A DNA stretch of 64,000 bases. Source: Chloroflexota bacterium. Its GTDB lineage: Bacteria > Chloroflexota > UBA11872 > VXNJ01. Shown here one piece after another: positions 25,866-34,242 of this stretch. A program made the position numbers and the translations under genes. The stretch's first letter is position 1. Each line of letters begins with the position of its first letter. The DNA lies in contig JAPOWW010000002.1 in NCBI GenBank assembly GCA_026707405.1, positions 97,905 through 161,904 of the forward strand, written 5' to 3'. A model generated the notes under the pieces. It ran no database searches. It was not told the origin of the DNA and saw nothing but the letters and a program-made list of their open reading frames with translations.

Positions 25866-27320
25866 ATGATTAACGGCTCCGCGTTGCCGAGGCTCCCAAA
25901 GGCGGATGTCGAACGCCTTCATGATGCCTCGCTTGAAGTGCTCGCCGACAAGGGTATTGCCATCTACGACGACACGTTGCGTGGGCTTCTCCTGAACGCG
26001 GGCGCTATTCCGTCGACCGATCAGCTTCTATGTCTGCCGCGCTCTTTGGTCGAATGGGCGCTCTCGCAAGCCCCGCGAGACATACGCCTTTACGACATGG
26101 CCGGAAACAGCATGAGGCTGGAGGCGGGGTCCCGGTTTCTGACGACGCCCGGCGATTCGTTGCATTTCTATGACTCGGCCACTGAAACGTTGCGTGATCC
26201 CCAGCTTGCTGACGTGGGTCCCTATGTCCGCCTCGCGGATGCGCTTCCTGAGATCGCCATGACGCGCGGTCAGCCAATGACGCTGGTCCAGCCTGAGGGC
26301 ATTCTCGGAATTCTGCTGGTGACGGAGCAACTCTTGCTGAATACGACCAAGCACCACTTCATTTCGCCCATCGGTGTCGATATGGTCGATGTCTGGATCG
26401 ACATGGCCTCGATCGTCAGTCGCGGCGAGGCCATCGGGAAACGACCATTCTTTAGTGCGATGATCTGCCCGGTCAGCCCTCTGCGTATCGGCATCGAGGG
26501 CGAGCAAAAGCTGCTCGCCCTGGCGAACCACAAGATCCCCATTGCTGCGACGTGCGCTCCGATCATGGGCGCAACCGCCCCCTACACGCAGGCGGGAACG
26601 CTGGCCTTGTTGAACGCCGAGAATCTGGCGGTCCTTGTATCCGCCCAGGTGGTGCAGCCGGGAACTCCGGTGTTCCTGGCGCCCGCGCCCTGCTTGATGG
26701 ACATGGTCACGGCAGCGATCTGCATGGCGACGCCGGAGTTCTTCCAGATGCACCTGGGCGCGATGAGTCTCGCCGAATATTACGGATTGCCCAGCTATCA
26801 CCAGCTGGCGCACACTGACTCGCCCTCTCTCGACTATCAGGCTGGACTCGAGCGCGGTCTCAGCATGTTGGCCTGGTGGCTGGCCGGACCGGCGATGATA
26901 GGTTCCGCCGGGCAGTTTCACAAAGCAACCGTAGCTTCGCCGGAGCAACTGCTTATGGACGCGGAGTGGTACCGCCACGTTCGGACGCTTTGCTCGTCCT
27001 TTGCGGTCAACGACGAGGAGTTGGCGCTCGACGAGATCGCGGAGACCGAGCCCGGCGGCAACTTCCTGATCGGACGGCGCACGCTGGAACACCTTCGTGA
27101 CGGTAGCGTTTTCAGCACCCAGGTGTTCAACCGCGACTCCCTGCAAGGCACTCCCCGCCCGGCTATCGAGCGCGCCCGCGAGCGAGTCGCCGATATCGTG
27201 AACTCCCACTCGCCCAAGGTTCCAGCGGACATCGCGGACGAAATCCGCGGCTATATGGGCGAACGGCTGCGCAGCGCCGGCAAACGCGACGGCTTGGAGC
27301 CGCATCAGTTCAGCAGATGA
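25866..27320 (+). CDS. MttB-family (trimethylamine methyltransferase-like) corrinoid-linked methyltransferase, non-pyrrolysine
   Basis: A 484-residue TIM-barrel protein of the MttB superfamily, which moves a methyl group from a quaternary or tertiary amine to a corrinoid protein. Family features are the N-terminal helix VERLHDASLEVLADKGIAIYDD, PRSLVEWALSQAPRDIRLYD, TTPGDSLHFYD and the GG/PG-rich barrel. No in-frame TAG interrupts the gene, so it belongs to the non-pyrrolysine branch, which includes glycine betaine and carnitine demethylases. No MtbC-like corrinoid protein or activator is adjacent. The ATG has AAGGAGG about five bases upstream. Substrate not determinable; a methylated amine is the best inference. 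Confidence 0.85.
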   Translation: MINGSALPRLPKADVERLHDASLEVLADKGIAIYDDTLRGLLLNAGAIPSTDQLLCLPRSLVEWALSQAPRDIRLYDMAGNSMRLEAGSRFLTTPGDSLHFYDSATETLRDPQLADVGPYVRLADALPEIAMTRGQPMTLVQPEGILGILLVTEQLLLNTTKHHFISPIGVDMVDVWIDMASIVSRGEAIGKRPFFSAMICPVSPLRIGIEGEQKLLALANHKIPIAATCAPIMGATAPYTQAGTLALLNAENLAVLVSAQVVQPGTPVFLAPAPCLMDMVTAAICMATPEFFQMHLGAMSLAEYYGLPSYHQLAHTDSPSLDYQAGLERGLSMLAWWLAGPAMIGSAGQFHKATVASPEQLLMDAEWYRHVRTLCSSFAVNDEELALDEIAETEPGGNFLIGRRTLEHLRDGSVFSTQVFNRDSLQGTPRPAIERARERVADIVNSHSPKVPADIADEIRGYMGERLRSAGKRDGLEPHQFSR

Positions 27321-27459
27321 GTCGAATCGAGAGCTAACGGCCAAGGTCTTTTGCTAGAAACTGCCAGCCCCAGCCCCTCGGGACCGTGCCTCCCGGCCGA
27401 TTACCGCTGAAGATCGCGGCCGGTGCGGCGGCTTATAGAACTGACCGCCTAACCGCCGG

Positions 27460-28158
27460 CTAACGCCACTCGACGAGTGCCTTCGTGTAGGCCATGTCGA
27501 TCAGGCGTTTTCCGCCCCCGATCAGCGGCGGACCGTGACCCGGCAGCACCACGTCGCATGACATGGCACTCAGCTTCTTCAACGTTTCCAGGTATTTACC
27601 CCGGTCGTAATCGGGGCCGCCGCTCCAGCCCAGTTGGAGGCTTCGGCATTCAGGACCGACCTCCATCAGATCGCCAACGAACCAGAGGACTGCTCCGTTC
27701 AACTCAATCTCGAAGACCATCAGTCCATCCGCGTGACCGGGCGCGGCGATGCACCGCACTGCGACGCCGTCGATGTCGATGACGCTCTCGCCTTCCACGA
27801 TCACGTCGGTTTCGCACGGGTCGAACGGCTTGCTGACCACATACGGAATGCAGCGTTCGTCGCCCGCCGCCATCGCGTCCGCTGTATCCGCGCTCGCGAC
27901 GATTTTGGTTCCACGTTCCCGAAGCCTCGCCGCGTAGCTGGAGTGATCGTAGTGAGCGTGGGTGACCAGCAAATGCGAGACTTCGTGCGGCGAGAACCCC
28001 CAGCTCCTGATATTGCGTTCCACCACGTCGAATGTGTCTTCCAGCATCTGTCCGGCATCGATCATGAACGTCGTCGATTCGGTCTCGATCAGGTACGAGT
28101 TTTCGTGAATGCCGTAGGGAAAGCCATTGACCAGGTAAACGCCTCTAACAATCTGCAA
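27460..28158 (-). CDS. MBL-fold metallohydrolase
   Basis: A protein of about 232 residues with the metallo-beta-lactamase zinc signature HxHxDH (THAHYDHSS, H67, H69, D71, H72), a later AAPGHADG histidine and LPGHGPP. The family includes glyoxalase II-like thioesterases, lactonases and quorum quenchers; the short loops fit a glyoxalase II-like hydrolase, but the substrate is open. The start is unusual: no ATG or GTG is near, and TTG at 28158 is preceded by GAAGGGGG four bases upstream. A longer frame to 28215 also begins with TTG. Convergent with the mttB-family gene. Confidence 0.8.
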   Translation of the reverse strand: MQIVRGVYLVNGFPYGIHENSYLIETESTTFMIDAGQMLEDTFDVVERNIRSWGFSPHEVSHLLVTHAHYDHSSYAARLRERGTKIVASADTADAMAAGDERCIPYVVSKPFDPCETDVIVEGESVIDIDGVAVRCIAAPGHADGLMVFEIELNGAVLWFVGDLMEVGPECRSLQLGWSGGPDYDRGKYLETLKKLSAMSCDVVLPGHGPPLIGGGKRLIDMAYTKALVEWR

Positions 28159-28362
28159 GTTTCCCCCTTCGTATTTCCGTGTTCTTGAAACTTGGATGAC
28201 TATTTCGCGTTGCAATGGGTCGTCAACGGCAACTCCCAGTTCTGCGTTCGAGCGCGCTCGTTGATCCAGAGGCGCTCGCCCCTCGACCTCGTCCTGTAGG
28301 GCTACAGTCTGACCGGAGCTGCGGCGTATAGTCTATTGGCCTAGCCAGTCTGGACGGTATTA

Positions 28363-29574
28363 TTGGGATTCACCATAGGAGTTAGCGGGGCAGGCAGGTT
28401 TTCTCCCGGATTTATTGCGCTGTTCAAGGCCCACCCGCTAATCGACGATGTCTGCGTCGCCGACATCAGGCGCGACCGCGCCGACCGCGCCGCCGCCGAG
28501 CATGGACTCAGCCGCGCGTTCGGCTCCCACGAGGAGCTCTGCAAGAGCGACGTCGACGCCGTAGCCATCTTTTCCCAGCGCCATCTGCACGGTCCGATGA
28601 CCATCGAGGCGCTGGACGCGGGCAAGCATGTCTACTGCGCGGTGCCCATTTCCCAGTCGATCGAGGAGATCGAAGCGATTGTCGAGCGGGTCGAAAGCTC
28701 GCGACTCATCTACATGACGGGCGAGACGAGCTACTACTATCCATCGACCGTGTACTGCCGAAAGCGGTTCGCAGCCGGCGACTTCGGGGAGTTCGTCTAC
28801 GGCGAGGGGCAGTACCTGCACGACATGATTGATTTCTACAACTCCTTCCAATATTCCGGCGGGAGAGACTGGACGCAAGTCGCCGGCATTCCTCCCATGT
28901 ACTATCCGACCCACTCGACCAGCATGGTCCTCTCGGTGACAGGCGCGCGCGCCACTCACGTTTCCTGTCTGGGGCAGGTCGACAATCACGACGACGGAAT
29001 CTTCCGAACAGGCGCGAATCTCTGGGACAACGTTTTCAGCAATGAGTCGGCCCTGATGCGGACTTCGGACGGCGGAGCGCTCCGTGTCAACGAGTTCCGC
29101 CGCATAGGCTGGCATGGCCTCGCGTCGGTGCAGTTGAGCTTGTTCGGCACGAAAAGCTGTTTCGAGGAGCAGGCCAACAGCCAGGTCTGGTCGAATCTGG
29201 AAAACCTCGAAGTGCTGGACCTGACGGACAAGCTGCGGGTCCGCGGTAGAGGGCCTGATCCGGAAGACGGAGCGGACGCGTTCAACCGTGATCTGGCCGC
29301 CGGATTCTCCTCCGTTCATGCGACGGAGCGCCTTCCGGCGGAGTTCGAGGGTATGCCCAACGGGCACCTGGGTTCTCATCAGTTCCTCGTCGACGACTTC
29401 GTGCGCAGCGTCGATACGGGGCTGCTTCCCCCGAATCACGTATGGAACGCGGCGCGCTATTGCATTCCCGGACTGGTCGCCCACGAGTCGGCAAATCGCG
29501 GCGGAGTACAGATGGAGATTCCCGATCTCGGCGACCCTCCCGCAGATTGGGAAGTGCTGTTTCCGGACGGATAG
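28363..29574 (+). CDS. Gfo/Idh/MocA family dehydrogenase 3
   Basis: A 403-residue dehydrogenase-like protein. The N-terminus GFTIGVSGAGRFSPGF gives the nucleotide-binding turn; AVPISQSIEEIEA replaces the common EKP motif. The substrate domain has GEGQYLHDMIDFYNSF and PMYYPTHSTSMVLSV, strongly recalling dehydrogenase 1 (8826-9971), so the two form a subfamily. Only a TTG (28363) fits the expected start, with no strong ribosome site, making the first codon uncertain. Divergent from the MBL gene; convergent with the FAD oxidoreductase. Confidence 0.83.
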   Translation: MGFTIGVSGAGRFSPGFIALFKAHPLIDDVCVADIRRDRADRAAAEHGLSRAFGSHEELCKSDVDAVAIFSQRHLHGPMTIEALDAGKHVYCAVPISQSIEEIEAIVERVESSRLIYMTGETSYYYPSTVYCRKRFAAGDFGEFVYGEGQYLHDMIDFYNSFQYSGGRDWTQVAGIPPMYYPTHSTSMVLSVTGARATHVSCLGQVDNHDDGIFRTGANLWDNVFSNESALMRTSDGGALRVNEFRRIGWHGLASVQLSLFGTKSCFEEQANSQVWSNLENLEVLDLTDKLRVRGRGPDPEDGADAFNRDLAAGFSSVHATERLPAEFEGMPNGHLGSHQFLVDDFVRSVDTGLLPPNHVWNAARYCIPGLVAHESANRGGVQMEIPDLGDPPADWEVLFPDG

Positions 29575-29649
29575 GCGATATACGTCGCACCCCTGCCAGG
29601 GTTCTGGTTGGCCGATCTCGCACTGCCGGAAGTAGTCTCTCGCGAACCT

Positions 29650-31215
29650 CTATGTCGAAACGGGCTGCGGTCCGTACCTGCGAGGATCTGTGAACCGCAT
29701 GGGCGAGAAAAACTCCGGCGGATGGTATTGGGGCTCACACTCCTTGCCCAGGATCTGGAACACGATGTACTGCCCGGCGTTGAAGGAGGTGGCGGAACCC
29801 GACCCGCAAAACCCGCTGAGGATATAAAGCCGGTCGTCGTCCATCGGTCCCACCACCGGAAACCAGTCTGGCGCGACGCCGACCGAGCCTGTCCACTCGT
29901 GGGTGATTCTCATGGGTATCGCTCCCCAAAGCCTGCTGAGCTCCGCGCTCATGAACTTGGTGACGAATCTCGACGGGTCGATCCGCCCCGCCTCGTGAGG
30001 CTTGACGGGGCTGTGGTCGGTTCCGAAAACCGTTCCGCCTTTGGGAATCTTGGCGAAGAACCCCAGTCCCGTAATCACGCCGACCCCCATTGGAATGGTC
30101 TCCGGCGCCGGCTCCGCGTATATGCCTTGAACTCGGTATGGCCAGACGAGCTTGCCGTCGGGATATATGTCAAGCCAGTCGTCGAAAAGGCGTTGAGTAT
30201 GCGAGTCGGTGGCATTGACGACGTTCCGAGTCCGAATGTCCCCGCGATCCGTTCGCACGATATAGCCACTACCGTCGCGCTCAACCGCCCGCGCGGCGGT
30301 GCGTGTGAAAAGCCGCACTTTCCCGCTCGGGATGGCCGCTCCGAGAATCCCCCAAATCCACTTGGCCGGGTGCCACGTCCCGGCCCCCGCCGAGACGGCT
30401 CCGTCTAATTCCGCCTCTACCCCGCTCATGCGCTTGACTTCGTCGGGACGCAGCCGCTGGTAATCGTCGTGGCCGAGTTCGCCGGCCAGGGACAGCGCCG
30501 CTTCCACGTCGTCCATATCGGCCTCTTCGCCAACGTGGACTTGCCCCTTGCGGACGTAGTCGCACTCTATGCCTTCGCTCTCGATGGTCTCCAGTATCAG
30601 TTCGTGGCTGGCATGTAGCGCGCGCACGTAGACATCCGCGAACCGAGCCGCGATCTCGGAACACTCAGTCTTGGTTAGCTCCGGGCGGACTTCCGGCAGG
30701 TATTTCAGCACCGAGCGGTAGACGTAGTAACCGTGGTAAGCGCCGCCCGCCATCACCACGTGACCGGCGTTCCGGCCCGCCGATCCGCTCGCCGGGTCCA
30801 TCGAGTCGAGTATCACTAAATTGCCGTCGGCGTGCTTCGACCAGTGATACGCGACCGACGAGCCGCCGAATCCCGCCCCGATCACGACTGCGTCGGCCTC
30901 GGTTGGCAGAACGCTGTCGGGATCGTCCGCCCAGGGATGGTCGGCCAGAGGATTTGGCGCTGTCTGCCAATACGGTGTCCTGGAGATATCCTTGTCGATG
31001 GAAACGTGCCGCAGCGCGTCGGGCATCCTCGACCAGACCAGGTCCAAAGCCCACCCCGCAAACTTGAGACCCTGGACGAGCGGCCGCTCATTTGGATATA
31101 CGAGCTTCATGAACTCGACCGCGGTCAGCAGGTCTTTGCCGCGAATGTCGGCCATCAGACCGAGCGCCGTCCGGAGCCGTCTGGCAAAGCCGACTCTCTC
31201 GTTACCGTCGGTCAA
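29650..31215 (-). CDS. FAD-dependent amine/amino-acid oxidoreductase (DAO superfamily)
   Basis: A 521-residue flavoprotein. An unusual N-terminal extension of about 105 residues precedes the dinucleotide fold AVVIGAGFGGSSVAYHWSKH (109-128) with acidic D137 (VILDSMD) for ribose binding. A second signature near the C-terminus (GSVGVAPDWFPVVGPM then LYILSGFCGSG) is typical of glycine/sarcosine oxidase-like DAO proteins. It probably oxidises a secondary amine or amino acid. Start TTG at 31215 with AGAGGG four bases upstream. It is the last gene of the operon Gfo4-AKR-FAD, 12 bases after the aldo/keto reductase stop. Confidence 0.82.
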   Translation of the reverse strand: MTDGNERVGFARRLRTALGLMADIRGKDLLTAVEFMKLVYPNERPLVQGLKFAGWALDLVWSRMPDALRHVSIDKDISRTPYWQTAPNPLADHPWADDPDSVLPTEADAVVIGAGFGGSSVAYHWSKHADGNLVILDSMDPASGSAGRNAGHVVMAGGAYHGYYVYRSVLKYLPEVRPELTKTECSEIAARFADVYVRALHASHELILETIESEGIECDYVRKGQVHVGEEADMDDVEAALSLAGELGHDDYQRLRPDEVKRMSGVEAELDGAVSAGAGTWHPAKWIWGILGAAIPSGKVRLFTRTAARAVERDGSGYIVRTDRGDIRTRNVVNATDSHTQRLFDDWLDIYPDGKLVWPYRVQGIYAEPAPETIPMGVGVITGLGFFAKIPKGGTVFGTDHSPVKPHEAGRIDPSRFVTKFMSAELSRLWGAIPMRITHEWTGSVGVAPDWFPVVGPMDDDRLYILSGFCGSGSATSFNAGQYIVFQILGKECEPQYHPPEFFSPMRFTDPRRYGPQPVST

Positions 31216-31227
31216 TCGTTCCCTCTG

Positions 31228-32253
31228 CTACCACCGAAACGGGTGAGGTCCGAAGTCCCCGTCGTAGAACGAAACGGCCGCCCGCCCGGGAGGCGCGATC
31301 TCGTCAATGCGGCCGAGGTCCTCGTCGCTCAGCTCCACGTCCAGAGCGTCAAGATTCTCGTAAAGCTGCTCGACCGTGCGGGGACCTATGATCGTGCTGC
31401 TCACGCCCGGCTGCTGAGCGACCCATGCAAGCGCCAGCTCGCTAATCGAGCAGCCCTTGTCCCTCGCCAGAGCCTCGATCCCCTCCACGACGTCGAATGC
31501 GGAGTCTACGAATACGCTTCGCCGCCTCTCCACCGCACGGTCGTCCGCGTGCCCTGCGGGGTGGTATCGGGATCCTTCAGGTCGCTCTTCGCCGCGCCTG
31601 TATTTCCCTGTTAGGAATCCGCCGGCCAGCGGCGACCACGGAAGAATGCCGAGTCCGTACGTCTGGGCCATTGGGATCAGTTCGCGCTCTGCCCGGCGGT
31701 CGAGCAGGTTGTATGGCGGCTGCTCACTGACAAACCGGTTCAGGCCCAGCTCCCTGGACACCCACAGAGACTCCATGATCTGCCACGCCGCATACGTGCT
31801 CGTTCCGATATAGAGCACCTTTCCGGCTCTAATCAGGTCGTCGAGCGCTCGAAGCGTCTCGTCGATCGGCACGTGCGAGACGGGCCGGTGAATCTGATAG
31901 ATGTCGATGTGGTCGGTCTGCAGCCGCCGCAGTGAAGCTTCGCACTGCTCGACGATGTGGCGGCGATGGACTCCCATCGCGTTGGGATCATCATCCTCCA
32001 TCGGACCGTAGACCTTCGTCGCCAGCACGACCCGCTGCCGTTTTCCGTTGCGTTTCAGCGCTCTGCCGACGAACTCCTCGCTCAGGCCGCGGCTGTACAT
32101 GTTTGCTGTATCGAGGAAGTTGATACCGGCTTCGAGAGCGCGGTCGATTATCTCTGCAGACTCGGCTTCGGCGGTGCTTCGCCCAAACATCCAGCAGCCC
32201 AGGCACAGCTTGCTCACCTGAACGCCGGTCCGCCCCAGGCTGCGGTACTCCAT
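31228..32253 (-). CDS. Aldo/keto reductase
   Basis: NADPH-dependent (beta/alpha)8-barrel reductase of 341 residues. The catalytic tetrad is complete: D48, Y53 (DTANMYSRG), K80 (ATKVYG) and H122 (QIHRP). It fits the YghZ/Tas-like AKR group by its FLTGKYRRGE and PLAGG segments. ATG at 32253 follows GGAGGGGGG, so it is preferred over the TTG five codons upstream. It starts 15 bases after the upstream Gfo gene and is followed at 12 bases by the flavoprotein, indicating one transcript. Confidence 0.92.
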   Translation of the reverse strand: MEYRSLGRTGVQVSKLCLGCWMFGRSTAEAESAEIIDRALEAGINFLDTANMYSRGLSEEFVGRALKRNGKRQRVVLATKVYGPMEDDDPNAMGVHRRHIVEQCEASLRRLQTDHIDIYQIHRPVSHVPIDETLRALDDLIRAGKVLYIGTSTYAAWQIMESLWVSRELGLNRFVSEQPPYNLLDRRAERELIPMAQTYGLGILPWSPLAGGFLTGKYRRGEERPEGSRYHPAGHADDRAVERRRSVFVDSAFDVVEGIEALARDKGCSISELALAWVAQQPGVSSTIIGPRTVEQLYENLDALDVELSDEDLGRIDEIAPPGRAAVSFYDGDFGPHPFRW

Positions 32254-32268
32254 CACGCCCCCCTCCAA

Positions 32269-33576
32269 TTAACCCTGGCGAGATCCCACCAGATTGGCTT
32301 CGCTGTCCAGACCGGCCGCGGCGTAGATTCGCGCGCGGTATTCGTCCATGTCGATCACCGTTCCGGTCATCCGCGCTTCGTCCGCCGCGTAGCCGATCAG
32401 ATGGCTCTCCAGCGAGTTGCGTGCCGAAGTCTCTTCCGTTCCGTTTCCTCTTATCGTCTCGACGAATGCGTCCAGCAGACCCCAGTCACCGCCGCCGTGT
32501 CCACCGACCATCATGGCTGGAGTTATCAGATCGTGCGCGCCGGTCCGGTACTCATCCACCGTTATCTCGTTCGTACCGGTATGTCCGCAAACGGTCGCCC
32601 GCGTGCCTGAATACCGCATGATTCGAACGTTATCGTGCGAGTGCGCCTGCATGGTGAACGAGACCGATATGCCGCCCTCGAACTCCATTATCAGCACCTG
32701 GTGATCGACGACGTTGTTGTCGCACCGGTAGGCGCAGCGTCCGAACGGACCTTCGGCCAGCTCCCGCCAGCGCCCCTCCTGAGTCGTCTCCGTGAAGATG
32801 CTGTTCGCCAGCCCGGTGTCGCCCAGCAAGTCCATGAACACCCAAGGCGCGTAGTGCGGACACGTCGCTTCGACGGGGCATCCGTCGGTGCAGCGCTCGG
32901 GAGCGCCTTCAGGAGCGTTCTCCGGTATGAAGTGCCGCAGTCCTCCAAATGACGCCACCTTTGTGCAATTCGCGCCCAGCGCCCAGACCAGCAGGTCCAG
33001 ATCGTGACAGCATTTCTGGAGCAATGCGGACGCGGAGACGTCCGTGCTGCGCCACGCGCCGCGAACGAACGAGTGCAGAAAGTGCCAGAAGCCGATGTGC
33101 TCTGTGTGCTCTACGTTGACGATGTCGCCCATCTGACCGCTGTGAAGAACCCGGTACAGCTCGCTGAAGAACGACGAGTAGCGCAGCTCATGACAGACCA
33201 GCAGCTTCCGGCCCGAATCCTCGGCGGCCTTGACGATCCTCACGCACTCCTCGGCCGAGCCGGCCATCGGCTTCTCCATCAGCACGTCATAGCCCGAATC
33301 GAGGGCCGCGACGGTCGAATCGAAGTGCTCCAGGTCCATGGTCGCGTTGATGAGCGCCGGGGCCAGTTGCGGCCGCGCCATCATGTCTTCCCAGGTCTCG
33401 AAGACGTTCTCTGGTGGAATTGAGTGCGCGGCCGCGAATCGCTGACGTTTTACGGAGTCCGGCTCGGCGACGCCAACTATCTTCATGCGATGCGGTCGGT
33501 CGAGCGCGTATGCGCCGAAGGTGCCCGCTCCGCGATTCCCCGCGCCGACCAGCACTACCTCGACGGGCGTTTGCAC
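32269..33576 (-). CDS. Gfo/Idh/MocA family dehydrogenase 4, with Cys cluster
   Basis: A 435-residue dehydrogenase-like protein heading a three-gene operon. The nucleotide fold is VEVVLVGAGNRGAGTFGAYAL (5-25), the EKP motif is at 101-103 and the HxxD-type helix is CCHDLDLLVWALG. Between the domains lies C229-x3-C233-x5-C239 (ERCTDGCPVEATC), a spacing variant of the Cys group in dehydrogenase 2. Start GTG at 33576 with GGGGGT upstream. Together with the aldo/keto reductase and the FAD oxidase it probably processes one small organic substrate by successive redox steps. Confidence 0.88.
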   Translation of the reverse strand: MQTPVEVVLVGAGNRGAGTFGAYALDRPHRMKIVGVAEPDSVKRQRFAAAHSIPPENVFETWEDMMARPQLAPALINATMDLEHFDSTVAALDSGYDVLMEKPMAGSAEECVRIVKAAEDSGRKLLVCHELRYSSFFSELYRVLHSGQMGDIVNVEHTEHIGFWHFLHSFVRGAWRSTDVSASALLQKCCHDLDLLVWALGANCTKVASFGGLRHFIPENAPEGAPERCTDGCPVEATCPHYAPWVFMDLLGDTGLANSIFTETTQEGRWRELAEGPFGRCAYRCDNNVVDHQVLIMEFEGGISVSFTMQAHSHDNVRIMRYSGTRATVCGHTGTNEITVDEYRTGAHDLITPAMMVGGHGGGDWGLLDAFVETIRGNGTEETSARNSLESHLIGYAADEARMTGTVIDMDEYRARIYAAAGLDSEANLVGSRQG

Positions 33577-33729
33577 GTAATCACCCCCGAAATGGTGAAG
33601 GTCAGCGACGCATCCTCAAGCTCCGGCGGCGAAAGTGTAACGAACCCGCCTGTTCCTCAACGCAATTGCCTCACATCCTGAGCCTGTCAAAGGAGCCAAG
33701 ACCGCACGGCGATCACGACGGGTATCTTT

Positions 33730-33790
33730 CCCTCTCCCCTGCGAGGGAGAGGGTTAGAGCCTGCCCCGTACTCGATACGGGGGTGAGGGG
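33730..33790. repeat. Nested hairpin repeat: module D inside module C
   Basis: Module C starts as CCCTCTCCC-CTGCGA-GGGAGAGGG (9-bp stem), followed by TTAG, and is then interrupted by AGCCTGCCCCGTACTCGATACGG (module D, CCCCGTA/TACGGGG stem), after which the C tail GGTGAGGGG resumes. The uninterrupted C copy at 34051-34091 shows the joint. This records insertion of one repeat into another. Confidence 0.7.
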
Positions 33791-33898
33791 GACTAATCGC
33801 GGAAATCGACAGTTCATGATTCAGGCGTGAGCGGAGGCGGTTCGCGAACCACCCTCCCTCCGCTGACCGCCCCCAACTTTCGTACGGACCACCCCAAC

Positions 33899-34168
33899 CG
33901 TCATTCCGAGCGAAGTCGAGGAATCTAACTCTCCGCCATCCAACCCATATGCCGTCCACCCTGAGCCTGCCTGCCCTGAGCTTGTCGAAGGATGCACGGA
34001 ATAAACCACTTACAGCCCACCCGTCATGCCGGACTTGATCCGAAATCCAGTCCCCTCTCCCTTGACGGGAGAGGGCTAGGGTGAGGGTGAAATCTCCCCA
34101 GCCCGACGTGCCCAATCCGTCAACCCGGCCCTCCAACCCGTCATTCCCGCGAAAGCCGGAATCCAGCA
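33899..34168. repeat. Cluster of five short interspersed hairpin repeats (A, B, F, C, E)
   Basis: Five modules follow one another with little other sequence. A (33899-33926) contains ATTCC...GGAAT. B (33957-33992) is CTGAGCCTGCCTGCCCTGAG followed by CTTGTCGAAGG. F (34021-34050) is based on ATGCCGGACTTGATCCGGCAT, degenerate on one arm here. C (34051-34091) is an intact CCCTCTCCC/GGGAGAGGG hairpin. E (34139-34166) is ATTCCCGC-GAAA-GCGGGAAT with one mismatch. Further copies lie near 36.7, 40.5, 45.4, 46.6 and 47.2 kb, always between genes. They look like REP/MITE-type elements; no transposase is nearby. Confidence 0.75.
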
Positions 34169-34242
34169 ACACCCTCGCGCCCGAATCCGAACTTTCCTAA
34201 CGTTATGTCAAGCTGTACCAACTTCAAATGGCAGGTTAGCGC

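Noticed and set aside
25866..27320. Pyrrolysine-encoding mttB
   Set aside because: No in-frame TAG occurs; the frame is continuous to its stop.
26028..27344. 438-codon leftward open frame opposite the mttB-family gene
   Set aside because: Antisense shadow of a gene with a strong ribosome site and family motifs.
33660..34170. CRISPR array
   Set aside because: The repeats are of several different sequences with irregular spacing and no spacer pattern; no cas genes are present.
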